Assembly: GCF_028023875.1 (NCBI RefSeq)
Contig: NZ_JAQIPB010000006.1
Location: forward strand, 248,001 to 312,000
Reading direction: 5' to 3'
DNA: 64,000 nt
Source: Xenophilus arseniciresistens
GTDB taxonomy: Bacteria > Pseudomonadota > Gammaproteobacteria > Burkholderiales > Burkholderiaceae_C
Part shown: one piece after another, positions 52,187 to 60,731 of the stretch
Numbering within the stretch: position 1 is the stretch's first letter
Layout of the letters: each line of letters opens with the position of its first letter
Made by a program: the position numbers and the translations under genes
The notes under the pieces: model-generated
The model's database searches: none
What the model was told of the DNA's origin: nothing
Seen by the model: only the letters and a program-made list of their open reading frames with translations

Positions 52187-52729
52187 ATGACAACAAATAC
52201 ATCGGGCACACCCGCAGGCGGGGCGGGTGGCAACTGGCCGCAGACGCTGGTGGGCGTGGGCGTGACGCTCACGGGCATCGGGCTGGGCATCGGCGCGCGC
52301 GGCATTTCGTCGGACGCAGGCTACGGCGGCGTGGGGCCCAACTTCATGCCCTGGCTGTGCGCCGTGGTGCTCACCATCTGCGGCCTGTGGATCACCTGGG
52401 AGGCACGCACGGGCGGCTTTCGCGAGATGGACCCCGACGCCGGCCCCGCCGAGCCGGCCAACTGGAGTGGGCTGGTCTGGGTGACGGCGGGCCTGCTGCT
52501 GAACGCGGCGCTGATCGTGCACCTGGGCTTCATCCTGAGTTGCGCGCTGTGCTACCTGCTGGCCGTGCAGGGGCTGCGCCGCTCGCAGGGGCAGGCGCTG
52601 GCCGGCGCCATCGGCACCTGGATCAAGGACCTGGTCACCGGCCTGGTCATCGCCGCGCCCGTGTTCTGGATGTTCACCCAGTTCCTGGCCATCAATCTGC
52701 CGGGCCTGACCCGCTCCGGCTGGCTCTGA
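52187..52729 (+). CDS. tctB: tripartite tricarboxylate transporter small membrane subunit TctB
   Basis: Small membrane component of the secondary TctABC transporter. The 180-aa protein has four predicted membrane helices (about 18-36, 52-70, 100-128 and 150-172) and a short loop carrying the ARTGGFREMDPDAGPAEPANW stretch, typical of the family's low conservation. GAGGAG lies close before ATG 52187. tctA follows 13 bases later. Confidence 0.9.
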   Translation: MTTNTSGTPAGGAGGNWPQTLVGVGVTLTGIGLGIGARGISSDAGYGGVGPNFMPWLCAVVLTICGLWITWEARTGGFREMDPDAGPAEPANWSGLVWVTAGLLLNAALIVHLGFILSCALCYLLAVQGLRRSQGQALAGAIGTWIKDLVTGLVIAAPVFWMFTQFLAINLPGLTRSGWL

Positions 52730-52742
52730 GGGCGCAACTGCC

Positions 52743-54266
52743 ATGGATATCTTCAACGCACTGCTGCAGGGCTTTGCCCAGGCCATCACCGTTTCCAACC
52801 TGATCTGGTGCCTGGTCGGCTGCGCCCTGGGCACGGCCGTGGGCGTGCTGCCCGGCATCGGCCCGGCCGTGGCCGTGGCCATGCTGCTGCCCATCACGGC
52901 CAAGGTGGACGTCACCGCCTCCATGATCTTCTTCGCCGGCATCTACTACGGCGCGATGTACGGCGGCTCCACCACTTCCATCCTGCTGAACACGCCGGGC
53001 GAGACCAGTTCCATGGTCACGGCGATGGAAGGCAACAAGATGGCCAAGAGCGGGCGCGCCGGCGCGGCGCTGGCCACGGCGGCCATCGGCTCCTTCTTCG
53101 CCGGCACCATCGCGACCGTGGTGGTGACGCTGTTCGCGCCCAGCGTGGCCGAGTTCGCCGTCAAGCTGGGCCCGCCCGAGTACTTCATGCTGATGGTGCT
53201 GGCCTTCACCACCGTGAGCGCGGTGCTGGGCAAGAGCACGCTGCGCGGCATGACGGCGCTGTTCATCGGCCTGGCCATCGGCTGCGTGGGCCTGGACCAG
53301 ATCTCGGGCCAGGGCCGCTACATCGGCAACGTGCCGGAACTGATGGACGGCATCGACATCGTGCTGGTGGCCGTGGGCCTGTTCGCGGTGGCCGAGGTGC
53401 TGCATGCGGTGCTCTTCGAAGGGCGCGTGAAGGAAACGCAGAACCAGCTCAGCCGCGTCCACATGACGGCGCGCGACTGGAAGCGCTCCATCCCGGCCTG
53501 GCTGCGCGGCACGGCCATCGGCACGCCCTTTGGCTGCATCCCGGCCGGCGGCACCGAGATCCCGACCTTCCTGAGCTACGCCGCCGAGAAGAAGCTGGTC
53601 AAGGACCCGCAGGACAAGGCCGAGTTCGGCACCCAAGGCGCCATCGAAGGCGTGGCCGGGCCCGAAGCGGCCAACAATGCGACCGTGACGGCCGCGATGA
53701 TCCCGCTGCTGACCTTGGGCATCCCGACCAGCAACACCACCGCCGTGCTGCTGGGCGCCTTCCAGAACTACGGCATCCAGCCCGGGCCGCAGCTGTTCAC
53801 CACCTCGGCCGCGCTGGTGTGGGCGCTGATCGCCTCGCTGTACATCGGCAACGTGATGCTGCTGGTGCTGAACCTGCCCATGGTGGGCCTGTGGGTCAAG
53901 CTGCTCAAGATCCCCAAGCCGCAGCTCTATGCCGGCATCCTGATCTTCGCGACCGTGGGCGCCTACGGCATGCGCCAGAGCACCTTCGATTTGTACCTGC
54001 TGCTGGTGATCGGCCTGCTGGGCGTGGTGATGCGGCGCTTCGACTTTCCGACGGCGCCGGTGGTGGTGGGCATGATCCTCGGCCCGCTGGCCGAGGCGCA
54101 GCTTCGCAACGCGGTGTCCATCGGCGAAGGCAGCGCGATGGTGTTCCTGCAGCGGCCCATGTCGCTGGCGCTGATCGTGGTCGTGCTGGCCGTGCTGATC
54201 CTGCCGCGCCTGTTCAAGCACCTGTCGCAGCGCAAGCTGGCGCGGCTGGAGCAACTGGACGCCTGA
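52743..54266 (+). CDS. tctA: tripartite tricarboxylate transporter large membrane subunit TctA
   Basis: Main permease of the cation-coupled tricarboxylate transporter. The 507 aa contain about eleven to twelve membrane segments and the two family signatures [17 protein letters not shown] with [19 protein letters not shown], and in the second half the [25 protein letters not shown] and [19 protein letters not shown] repeats. A terminator follows. Length and motifs are standard. Confidence 0.95.
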   Translation: MDIFNALLQGFAQAITVSNLIWCLVGCALGTAVGVLPGIGPAVAVAMLLPITAKVDVTASMIFFAGIYYGAMYGGSTTSILLNTPGETSSMVTAMEGNKMAKSGRAGAALATAAIGSFFAGTIATVVVTLFAPSVAEFAVKLGPPEYFMLMVLAFTTVSAVLGKSTLRGMTALFIGLAIGCVGLDQISGQGRYIGNVPELMDGIDIVLVAVGLFAVAEVLHAVLFEGRVKETQNQLSRVHMTARDWKRSIPAWLRGTAIGTPFGCIPAGGTEIPTFLSYAAEKKLVKDPQDKAEFGTQGAIEGVAGPEAANNATVTAAMIPLLTLGIPTSNTTAVLLGAFQNYGIQPGPQLFTTSAALVWALIASLYIGNVMLLVLNLPMVGLWVKLLKIPKPQLYAGILIFATVGAYGMRQSTFDLYLLLVIGLLGVVMRRFDFPTAPVVVGMILGPLAEAQLRNAVSIGEGSAMVFLQRPMSLALIVVVLAVLILPRLFKHLSQRKLARLEQLDA

Positions 54267-54286
54267 GGCCTGAGCCTCTCCCCAAC

Positions 54287-54317
54287 AACCCGGCTTCGGC
54301 CGGGTTTGTTTTTTTCT
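54287..54317 (+). terminator. Rho-independent terminator after tctA
   Basis: The 8-bp stem AACCCGGC / GCCGGGTT (54287-54294, 54299-54306), with a TTCG tetraloop, is followed by TGTTTTTTTCTC. Confidence 0.92.
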
Positions 54318-54318
54318 C

Positions 54319-54395
54319 AGTGGCGCCCGGCCGCCCGAAGGCACTGAGGCCCCCCCGGGGGGCAGCGGACCTCGCGAAGCGGGGGAGCGTGGGGG
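54319..54395. repeat. GC-rich dispersed-repeat-like element
   Basis: Contains GCCCCCC/GGGGGGC pairing (54349-54363) and GCGAAGCGGGGGAGCGTGGG. It lies between the converging tctA and methyltransferase genes and shares the inverted GCTTCGC...TCCCCC signature with 52031-52050. A shorter relative (CTCGAGCGAAGCGGCC) lies at about 9156-9171. It could also act as a terminator for the minus-strand operon. Confidence 0.45.
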
Positions 54396-54405
54396 CTGTT
54401 TCATT

Positions 54406-55083
54406 TCAGGGGCGGGTGGCCACCCAGCCCTTGAAGCTGAAGGCGCTGTAGAACAGTTCGATGTTGGCAAAGCCCGCGCGGGCCATCAGCTCCACGTCTT
54501 GCGCGGGCGCGAGCACGGGCAGGTTCTTGCGCATGTTCGCGATGCTCTGCGCCGCATCGGCCGGTGGCCGGCATGAAGGATCGGCAAAGGCCGCGTTGCG
54601 GCGCAGCCAGCGTTCGGCCTCGGGGCCTTGCAGGTCAAAGCTGTGCTGCGCCACCACCAGCCGCGCGCCGCTGCACAGCCGCGCGTGCAGCGCCATCAGT
54701 GTTTCCAAGCGCTGCGCAGGCGGCAGAAAGTGCAGGGTCAGCAGGCAGCTCGCACCGTCAAAAGGCCCGGGCGGCGCGGTGTCGATCAGGCCTTCATGCC
54801 AGCGCACCCGCGCGGCCAGCGGGCCCAGTGTTTCGCGCGCCAGCTGCAGCATGGGCGCCGAGGGGTCCACGCCGTCGAAGCGCCAGCTGGGCTGAAGGTC
54901 TGCGAAGGCCTTGAGCTCCAGCCCGCCGCCCGCGCCCAGCACGAGAAGCCGCGCATCGTCGCCAGCGCCTTCGGCCAGCAGCACGCAGGCCATGCGGTGC
55001 AGGTCGTGCAGGCCCGGCACCAGCCGCTCGGTGCGCTGCGCATAGCCGGCCACCTGCGCGGGGTCGGTGAAGGGGGTTGTCAT
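54406..55083 (-). CDS. class I SAM-dependent methyltransferase
   Basis: A 225-aa Rossmann-fold methyltransferase: motif I LLVLGAGGGLELKAF (VLDxGxGxG-like), motif II WRFDGVDPSAPML with Asp for the ribose, and ASCLLTLHFLPPAQRLETL. The acceptor is unknown. It is last in an operon with an Rrf2 regulator and a CPYC flavoprotein, and overlaps the latter by four bases. The pairing with a thiol-active flavoprotein suggests an S-methyltransferase, but that is inference. Confidence 0.88.
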   Translation of the reverse strand: MTTPFTDPAQVAGYAQRTERLVPGLHDLHRMACVLLAEGAGDDARLLVLGAGGGLELKAFADLQPSWRFDGVDPSAPMLQLARETLGPLAARVRWHEGLIDTAPPGPFDGASCLLTLHFLPPAQRLETLMALHARLCSGARLVVAQHSFDLQGPEAERWLRRNAAFADPSCRPPADAAQSIANMRKNLPVLAPAQDVELMARAGFANIELFYSAFSFKGWVATRP

Positions 55084-55985
55084 GCCCACAGCGTCTGCGG
55101 CCACAGCAGCGAGCGATGCACCTGCGCGCCGGCCATCGCGCCGCTGCCCACGGCCAGCGAGACCGAATGCGGCACGCGTGCCACATCGCCGCAGGCGAAG
55201 ACGCCGCGCACGCTGGTCCTGGCTTCGGCATCGGTGCGGATCTGCAGGCCCATGGGCGTTTCCTCGAGCGCGCAACCCAGGCTCTGCGCCAGCGTGCCGG
55301 CCGGTGCGGTGCGGGTGGCCGTGAACAGGCCCGCGAAATGCAGCAGCCGGCCGTCGGCCAGGCACACATCGGCATGGCCTTCGATCTGGCGGATGGGCGT
55401 TTCCTCGATCTGCACGCCCCGGCCCTGCAGCGTCTCGCGCAGCGCCGGGTCCAGCTCGGTGACGCCGTTGGGCAGCAGGGTCACATCGCCCCAGTCGGTC
55501 AGCAGTTCGGCCTGGTGCGAGGAGAGCGGCCCGGCGCCGATGATGCCGATGCGGCCCCGGTCCAGCTCGTAGCCATGGCAGTAGGGGCAATGGAAGATGG
55601 CGCGGCCCCAGCGTTCGGCCAGGCCGGGCACTGCGGGCAACTGGTCGCTCACGCCCATGGCCAGCAGCAGCCGGCGCGCGCGGTGCACGGCGCCGTCCGC
55701 GGTGCGCACGATGAAGTCGTCGAGCTGCCCGCTGACGGCTTCCACGCGGCCGTCCTGCCAGCTCAGGGTGGGGTAGGCCTGCAACTGCGCGCGCGCCTGG
55801 GCCGCGATCTGCCCGGGCGGCACGCCGTCCTGGCCCAGGAAGCCGTGCGAATGGCTGGCGAAGCGGTTGCGGCGCTCGCCCGCGTCGATCACGCGCACCG
55901 AGCGGCGCGCGCGCAGCAGTTGCAGGGCAGCGGCCATGCCGGCGTAGCTGCCGCCGATGACGATGACATCATGGGGTGCGGGCAT
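55080..55985 (-). CDS. thioredoxin-reductase-like FAD/NAD(P) disulfide oxidoreductase
   Basis: A 301-aa flavoprotein with an N-terminal FAD motif VIGGSYAGMAAA, redox-active Cys133-Pro-Tyr-Cys136 in FHCPYCHGYE, a NAD(P)-type motif GIIGAGPLSS, and the C-terminal FAD contact GVFACGDVA. The CPYC pair with following HGYE differs from the CATC of thioredoxin reductase and recalls GliT/HlmI-type small-molecule dithiol oxidases. ATG 55985 is preferred for its AAGGAA spacing; ATG 55994 would overlap the Rrf2 stop. Confidence 0.87.
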   Translation of the reverse strand: MPAPHDVIVIGGSYAGMAAALQLLRARRSVRVIDAGERRNRFASHSHGFLGQDGVPPGQIAAQARAQLQAYPTLSWQDGRVEAVSGQLDDFIVRTADGAVHRARRLLLAMGVSDQLPAVPGLAERWGRAIFHCPYCHGYELDRGRIGIIGAGPLSSHQAELLTDWGDVTLLPNGVTELDPALRETLQGRGVQIEETPIRQIEGHADVCLADGRLLHFAGLFTATRTAPAGTLAQSLGCALEETPMGLQIRTDAEARTSVRGVFACGDVARVPHSVSLAVGSGAMAGAQVHRSLLWPQTLWA

Positions 55986-55990
55986 GGTGC

Positions 55991-56434
55991 TCATTTCCTT
56001 GCACGGCGCACCGCGGCATGGCGGCGCGCAAAGTCTTTGGCCAGATCGGCCAGCGTGATCTGAGAGAAGCGCTTCAGAAGCAGGGCTTCGGCCTCGGCAA
56101 AGCTCTCTTCGAGCGCGGCATTGACGGCCTGTTCGACCAGGCATTCGGGCGCTTCGTTGCGGATGCCCATCGCAAACATCGCGGGCTCGCCCAGCGCCTC
56201 ATGCAATTGGCGCAGGGTGATGTTGCGCAGATCGGCCTGGATGCGCCAGCCCCCGGCATGGCCGCGGTCGGCACTGACGATGCCCGCATCACGCAGAAAA
56301 CCCATGGTGCGCCGGACGACCACGGGGTTGGTGCCCAGGCATTGGGCCAGGGCGTCGGAAGTCATGGGTCCATCCTGCTCGGCCATGTGCAGCAGCGCAT
56401 GGAGGACGGACGAGAGTCGGCTGTCGCGTTTCAT
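55991..56434 (-). CDS. Rrf2-family transcriptional regulator
   Basis: A 147-aa winged-helix regulator: MKRDSRLSSVLHALLHMAEQDGPMTSDALAQCLGTNPVVVRRTMGFLRDAGIV, then the GGWRIQ wing of the family. Only two Cys are present (QCLG and ECLVE), so the three-Cys iron-sulfur set of IscR/NsrR is not there and sensing must differ, perhaps by thiol chemistry. It heads the operon. An inverted repeat covers its own start codon, suggesting autorepression. Confidence 0.9.
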   Translation of the reverse strand: MKRDSRLSSVLHALLHMAEQDGPMTSDALAQCLGTNPVVVRRTMGFLRDAGIVSADRGHAGGWRIQADLRNITLRQLHEALGEPAMFAMGIRNEAPECLVEQAVNAALEESFAEAEALLLKRFSQITLADLAKDFARRHAAVRRARK

Positions 56435-56453
56435 GTAACTTATGATGTTGCAT
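56433..56453. promoter_or_regulatory. inverted repeat at the rrf2 start (candidate operator)
   Basis: ATGTAAC (56433-56439), 7 bases, GTTGCAT (56447-56453): a 7-7-7 inverted repeat with one mismatch that overlaps the regulator's start codon. This size and placement suit an autoregulating Rrf2 dimer. Confidence 0.6.
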
Positions 56454-56524
56454 GAGTGGGCGACGGTCAACCCGGTGGTCTGAATGTCCCTGCAAGGCGC
56501 AGCGGCATGCGCCCCGGCATGGGC

Positions 56525-57337
56525 CTACTCGATGACCAGGCCCTTGAGCGCTGGATCGCCTGCGGGCGTCACGAACTTCATGCCCTTGAGCGTTTGCACC
56601 AGCAGCCTGGCCACCATGAGGTTGCGATGGCGCTTGCTGTCGGCCGGGATCACGTGCCAGGGCGCGTGCGCGGTGGAGGTGGCGGGGAGCAGCCTTTCGT
56701 AGGCGCGCTGGTAGTCGTCCCACTTCTTGCGCGCGTCGATGTCGCCCAGCGCGAACTTCCACTGCTTGCCGGGCTCGTCGATGCGGGCCTGCAGGCGCTC
56801 GCGCTGCTCGTCCTTGCTGATGTGCAGCATGCACTTGACGACCACCGTGCCCGTCTCGGTCAGCAGACGCTCGAAGTCGTTGATCTGCGCATAGCGGCGC
56901 GCGGTTTCGTCCTCGTCGATCCAGCCTTCGACCACGGGCACCAGCACGTCTTCATAGTGGCTGCGATTCCAGACCATGATCTCGCCCGTGCGCGGCACCA
57001 CCGCATGGCAGCGCCAGAGGTAGTCGCGTGCGCGCTCGTCCTCGCTGGGCGCCTTGAAGGCCGACACGCGCACGCCCAGCGGCGAAGTGCGCGAGAAGAC
57101 CCAGCGGATGGTGCCGTCCTTGCCGCTGGTGTCCATGCCCTGCAGCACCAGCAGCAGCTTGCGCCGGTTCTCGGCATGCAGCAGGTTCTGCAGTTCGTCC
57201 AGCTCCTGCGCCAGCGTGTCGAGCAGGGCGATCTGCTCGTCCTTGCTGCCTTCGGCAAAGGGCTTGGCGCCGGGGTCGATGCTGGACAGGCTGAAGGCGC
57301 GGTCGGGGTCGATGCGGTAGCGGCGGAGATTGGGCAT
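56525..57337 (-). CDS. ppk2: polyphosphate kinase 2 family enzyme
   Basis: Transfers phosphate between polyphosphate and nucleotides, favouring NTP or NDP synthesis. The 270 aa show Walker A GMDTSGKDG (67-75) in LLVLQGMDTSGKDGTIRWVF, the lid region with SPLGVRVSAFKAPSEDERARDYLWR, and Walker-B-like WNRSHYEDVLVPVVEGW. The single-domain length fits class I or III PPK2. AMP versus ADP preference cannot be read. The start MPNLRRYRIDPDRAF at 57337 follows a strong hairpin after the upstream regulator. Confidence 0.9.
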   Translation of the reverse strand: MPNLRRYRIDPDRAFSLSSIDPGAKPFAEGSKDEQIALLDTLAQELDELQNLLHAENRRKLLLVLQGMDTSGKDGTIRWVFSRTSPLGVRVSAFKAPSEDERARDYLWRCHAVVPRTGEIMVWNRSHYEDVLVPVVEGWIDEDETARRYAQINDFERLLTETGTVVVKCMLHISKDEQRERLQARIDEPGKQWKFALGDIDARKKWDDYQRAYERLLPATSTAHAPWHVIPADSKRHRNLMVARLLVQTLKGMKFVTPAGDPALKGLVIE

Positions 57338-57373
57338 GGTGGAGGCCGAGGTGACGGGGGTCTGGACATTCTC

Positions 57374-57416
57374 CGCGCACCGCCGCACGGGCCTTGGGCA
57401 GGCCTTGCGGTGCGCG
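57374..57416 (-). terminator. strong hairpin after the PrpR-type regulator gene
   Basis: The 10-bp stem CGCGCACCGC (57374-57383) / GCGGTGCGCG (57407-57416) contains an inner GGCCT/AGGCC stem. It lies 12 bases past the regulator stop on the minus strand. There is no T-run, so termination efficiency is uncertain. Confidence 0.4.
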
Positions 57417-57428
57417 CTCGGGTCGCGT

Positions 57429-59363
57429 TCAGCCGGGCGCCTGCGCTTCGCCTTCCTTGAGCCGGCGCCACAGCGTCGATCGGCTGATGCCCAGCCGGCG
57501 AGCCGCTTCGGCGCGGCTGCCGTTGCAGGCGGCCAGCGCGTCGGCGATGGCCTGCGCCGAGACGCCCGCGGAACCCGGCGCCGTGCCTGCGCCTTCGGCC
57601 GTGACGAACAGCTCGGGGCAGTCTGCGGCCAGGTCCTCGTAGCCGGCCGCGCTCAGCTGCTTGCGGTCTGCAAACACCACCGCCATGCGCTCGCAGACGT
57701 TCTCCAGCTCGCGCACGTTGCCGGGCCAGCGGTAGGCCTGCAGGCGTGCCGCGAGCGGCGCCAGCAGTTCCTGCGCCGGGATGCGGCAACCCAGCTCGCG
57801 CAGGCTGCGGGCCACGAAGGCGTGGGCGAGGGCCTGCACGTCGGCAGCGCGATCGCGCAGCGGCGGCAGCCGCAGCCGCAGGATGTTGAGGCGGTAGTAG
57901 AGGTCGGCACGGAAGCGCCGGCTCTGCACCAGTTCATCGAGCGGCTGGTTGGTGGCGGCAATGACGCGCACGTCCACCGGCACCGGCATCACGCCGCCCA
58001 CGCGTACCACCTCGCGCTCCTGCAGCACGCGCAGCAGCCGTGTCTGCAGCAGCACCGGCATGTCGCCGATCTCGTCGAGAAAGAGCGTGCCGGTGTGCGC
58101 GGCCTCCAGCAGGCCGACCTTGCCGCCCTTGCGCGAACCCGAGAACGCGCCTTCCTCGTAGCCGAACAGCTCGCTTTCCAGCAGCGTCTCGGGCACGGCC
58201 GCGCAGTTGATGGCCAGGAAGGGGCGGTCGCTTCGGGCGCTCGCGTTGTGCACGGCCTGCGCGAACAGTTCCTTGCCGGTGCCGCTTTCGCCGGTGATGA
58301 GGATGGTCTTGCCCGAGGTCGCGAAGCGCCGGGCGCTGGCGCGTGCGCGCTCGAAGGCCACGCTGTCGCCCTGCAGCTGATCGAAGTGCCAGCGCGCGCT
58401 GGGATGCTGGCGGCTGCGGCGCTGCGTGCGCAGCGCGGTGTCGGCCTGCTCGATGGTGGTCGCGTCATACAGCGTGACCATGGCGCCCACCACTTCGCCG
58501 CGCTCGCGCATCAGGGTGCGGTTGACCAGCCATTCGCGCCGGTCGATCTGCGTGACGCGCTGGCGCTCCTCCGCGCGGCTGGCCAGCGTGTCGGTGAGCG
58601 AGAGCAGGGGATGCACCTCGTCCAGGCGCTGGCCCATCACGGTGGCACGCAACTGGCCCAGCACGCGTTCCATCGGCGTGTTCAGCGCGATCACCACGCC
58701 GTTCACATCGACGGCGAGCACCGCTTCCTGGAGGTTGTGCAGCACGCCGTTGAGCTGGTCGTAGCGCGCGGCGTCGCGCTGCGCGGCGCGGGCCAGTTCC
58801 ACCGCGTCCTGGAAGCCCTGGCGCACCGAAGCCGGCGAATAGGCCAGGATGCCGCGCAGCCCGGCGGCTTCAGCCAGCTCGACCACGATGCTCGATCCGA
58901 TGAAGACCCTGAAGCCCTGCGCGACCAGTTCGTCGAAGGCGATGCGTGCGTCCTGCAGCGTTCGGTAGGCGCGTTGCGCGATCTCGATGTCGAGCAGCGC
59001 ACGGGCGGCGTCCAGTTCGGCGATGGTGTCGCCGTAAGTGATGATCGCCACGCGCCGGTCGAGCTGGCGCGCCGCGCGCAGGGCCACCAGGATGTCGTAG
59101 CCCGTGACCTTGATGGTCGCCACCGGCGCACCGAGCGCCGCCTTCAGCAGCGCGGCGTTGGAGCCGGCACTCACGAAGGCGTCCACGGCCTTGGCCTGCT
59201 CGCGTTCGCGCGCCTGGGCAACGGCGTCGTCAAAGGCGCGGTCCACGAACTCGATCTCTGCCACCGCCTCGAACTCGGCCGCGACCTCCATGGCCATGCG
59301 GCTCAGGTTGGCATAGCTGAGGAAGCACAGGCGGATTTTGCGAAGGGGAGGACTGGCCATCAT
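57429..59363 (-). CDS. sigma54-dependent activator with PrpR N-terminal sensor domain
   Basis: Enhancer-binding activator of 644 aa: PrpR_N ligand domain (about 8-185), PAS domain (about 205-300), AAA+ domain (about 325-560, Walker A GESGTGKE, Walker [12 protein letters not shown]) and a Fis-type helix-turn-helix (about 600-637, [19 protein letters not shown]). The sigma54-contact loop reads EEGAFSGS, a conservative variant of the PrpR-type GAFTGS. The known PrpR_N ligand is 2-methylcitrate; here no prpBC genes are near, so the inducer may be another acid. It is divergent from the CoA-transferase operon. Confidence 0.9.
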   Translation of the reverse strand: MMASPPLRKIRLCFLSYANLSRMAMEVAAEFEAVAEIEFVDRAFDDAVAQAREREQAKAVDAFVSAGSNAALLKAALGAPVATIKVTGYDILVALRAARQLDRRVAIITYGDTIAELDAARALLDIEIAQRAYRTLQDARIAFDELVAQGFRVFIGSSIVVELAEAAGLRGILAYSPASVRQGFQDAVELARAAQRDAARYDQLNGVLHNLQEAVLAVDVNGVVIALNTPMERVLGQLRATVMGQRLDEVHPLLSLTDTLASRAEERQRVTQIDRREWLVNRTLMRERGEVVGAMVTLYDATTIEQADTALRTQRRSRQHPSARWHFDQLQGDSVAFERARASARRFATSGKTILITGESGTGKELFAQAVHNASARSDRPFLAINCAAVPETLLESELFGYEEGAFSGSRKGGKVGLLEAAHTGTLFLDEIGDMPVLLQTRLLRVLQEREVVRVGGVMPVPVDVRVIAATNQPLDELVQSRRFRADLYYRLNILRLRLPPLRDRAADVQALAHAFVARSLRELGCRIPAQELLAPLAARLQAYRWPGNVRELENVCERMAVVFADRKQLSAAGYEDLAADCPELFVTAEGAGTAPGSAGVSAQAIADALAACNGSRAEAARRLGISRSTLWRRLKEGEAQAPG

Positions 59364-59381
59364 TCTTGCGACGTTTCATCG

Positions 59382-59395
59382 CGTTTCATGAAACG
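59382..59395. promoter_or_regulatory. palindrome CGTTTCATGAAACG (candidate enhancer site)
   Basis: A perfect 14-bp palindrome about 90 bases upstream of the sigma54 promoter, with a further half-site ACGTTTCATC at 59371-59380. Distance and symmetry suit an upstream activator site for the divergent PrpR-type protein. Confidence 0.6.
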
Positions 59396-59470
59396 GATCC
59401 GGCATTCTGACCAGGCAGGCGGTGGCACGCAAGTCATTGATTTGAAAGGGATGAATCCACCGTTCGGGCT

Positions 59471-59487
59471 TTGGCATGCCCCTTGCG
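59471..59487 (+). promoter_or_regulatory. sigma54 (-24/-12) promoter of the CoA-transferase operon
   Basis: TTGGCATGCCCCTTGCG: GG at 59473-59474 and GC at 59485-59486 with exactly 10 bases between, as in the consensus TTGGCACG-N4-TTGC. It lies 36 bases before the CoA-transferase start and faces it. Confidence 0.8.
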
Positions 59488-59518
59488 ATGAACGGGCACA
59501 GAGCCGCTGAACACCCCT

Positions 59519-59528
59519 TTTCATGAAA
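59519..59528. promoter_or_regulatory. second TTTCATGAAA palindrome over the CoA-transferase start codon
   Basis: TTTCATGAAA repeats the 10-bp core of the 59382-59395 palindrome and contains the ATG at 59523. It may be a second regulator site, perhaps limiting expression, or a coincidence of the ATGAAA start. Confidence 0.4.
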
Positions 59529-60731
59529 CCTTTGCACGGCAAGCTGGTCCTCGACCTGACCCACATGCTCTCCGGTCCCTACGGCACCATGCTGCTGACC
59601 GACCTGGGCGCACGCACCATCAAGGTGGAGCCGCCCGGACGCGGTGAAGGCACGCGGGAGCTGCTGGCGCGGGACCCCGAGCATTCGCGCCAGGGCATGG
59701 GCGCGTACTTCCTCACCCTCAACCGCGGCAAGGAAAGCGTGTGCATCGACCTCAAGGCCGATGCCGGCCGGGCCGTGTTCCACGACCTGGTGAGGCAGGC
59801 CGACGTGGTGTTCGACAACTTCGCGGCCGGGGTGACCCGGCGGCTGGGCATCCACCACGAGGCGCTGGCGCAGATCAATCCGCGCATCGTGACCTGCTCG
59901 GTGACCGGCTTCGGTGAGACCGGGCCCGACATCCACCGCCCGGCCTTCGACCAGGTGGTGCAGGCCATGGGCGGCGGCATGAGCATCACGGGGCTGCAGG
60001 ACGGCCCGCCGATCCGCGCCGGCATTCCCATCGGCGACCTCGGCGGCGGCCTGTTCGGCGCGCTCGGCGTGCTGGCCGCGCTGACGGCGCGCGAGAGCAC
60101 CGGCCGCGGCCAGCATGTGGACGTGTCCATGCTCGACGCGCAGGTGTCGATGCTGAACTACATGGCCACGATGCACCTCATGTCGGGCCGGCTGCCCGAG
60201 CGCATCGGCAACAGCCACTTCGTGCACGTGCCCTACAACACCTACGCCACGCGCGACGGCCACATCATCGTCGCGTGCATTGGCGACGCCTTCTTCGAGC
60301 GGCTGCTGGACGTCATCGAGCACCCGGCGCTGCGCGAGCCGCAGTACAGGCACCAGCCGGCCCGGCTGGCCGACAAGGCGCGCATCGACGCGGTGCTGAA
60401 CGAGCTTTTCGCGCAGGACACTTCGGCCCACTGGCTGGCCCGCCTGCGCGCGGCGCGCGTGCCCTGCGGGCCGGTCAACGACTTTGCCCAGGCGCTGGCC
60501 GATCCACAGGTGCTGGCCCGCCACATGGTGGTGGAAGTGCCGCTGGCCGATGGCAGCAGCGTGCGCATGCCCGGCAACCCCATCAAGCTGTCGGAAGCGA
60601 CCGAGGAAGACGACACGCGTTTCACGGCGCCGCCCGCGATCGGCCAAAACACCGAGGAGGTGCTGCGCGAGCTGCTGGCCTACCCCGCGCCGCAGCTTGC
60701 CGCGCTGCGGGCGGCCGGAGTGATCGCATGA
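59523..60731 (+). CDS. CaiB/BaiF-family (class III) CoA-transferase
   Basis: Moves CoA between carboxylic acids; the family includes succinyl-CoA:hydroxymethylglutarate and citramalate CoA-transferases. The 402 aa contain the N-terminal LVLDLTHMLSGPYGTMLLTDLGA and KVEPPGRGEGTRE, NRGKESVCIDLK, and catalytic Asp172 in IPIGDLGGG by alignment with formyl-CoA transferase. GRGQHVDVSMLDAQ follows. It is first in the sigma54 operon and overlaps the lyase gene by four bases, so it probably activates the lyase substrate. Confidence 0.92.
   Translation: MKPLHGKLVLDLTHMLSGPYGTMLLTDLGARTIKVEPPGRGEGTRELLARDPEHSRQGMGAYFLTLNRGKESVCIDLKADAGRAVFHDLVRQADVVFDNFAAGVTRRLGIHHEALAQINPRIVTCSVTGFGETGPDIHRPAFDQVVQAMGGGMSITGLQDGPPIRAGIPIGDLGGGLFGALGVLAALTARESTGRGQHVDVSMLDAQVSMLNYMATMHLMSGRLPERIGNSHFVHVPYNTYATRDGHIIVACIGDAFFERLLDVIEHPALREPQYRHQPARLADKARIDAVLNELFAQDTSAHWLARLRAARVPCGPVNDFAQALADPQVLARHMVVEVPLADGSSVRMPGNPIKLSEATEEDDTRFTAPPAIGQNTEEVLRELLAYPAPQLAALRAAGVIA

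Noticed and set aside
59431-59450. TGGCAC followed by CATTG as a second sigma54 promoter
   Set aside because: It has the GG of -24, but the expected GC at -12 is absent at the required spacing.
57330-59510. A 726-codon plus-strand frame opposite the PrpR-type regulator
   Set aside because: It is Gln/His/Arg-rich with no recognisable motif; the opposite strand has a full sigma54 activator.
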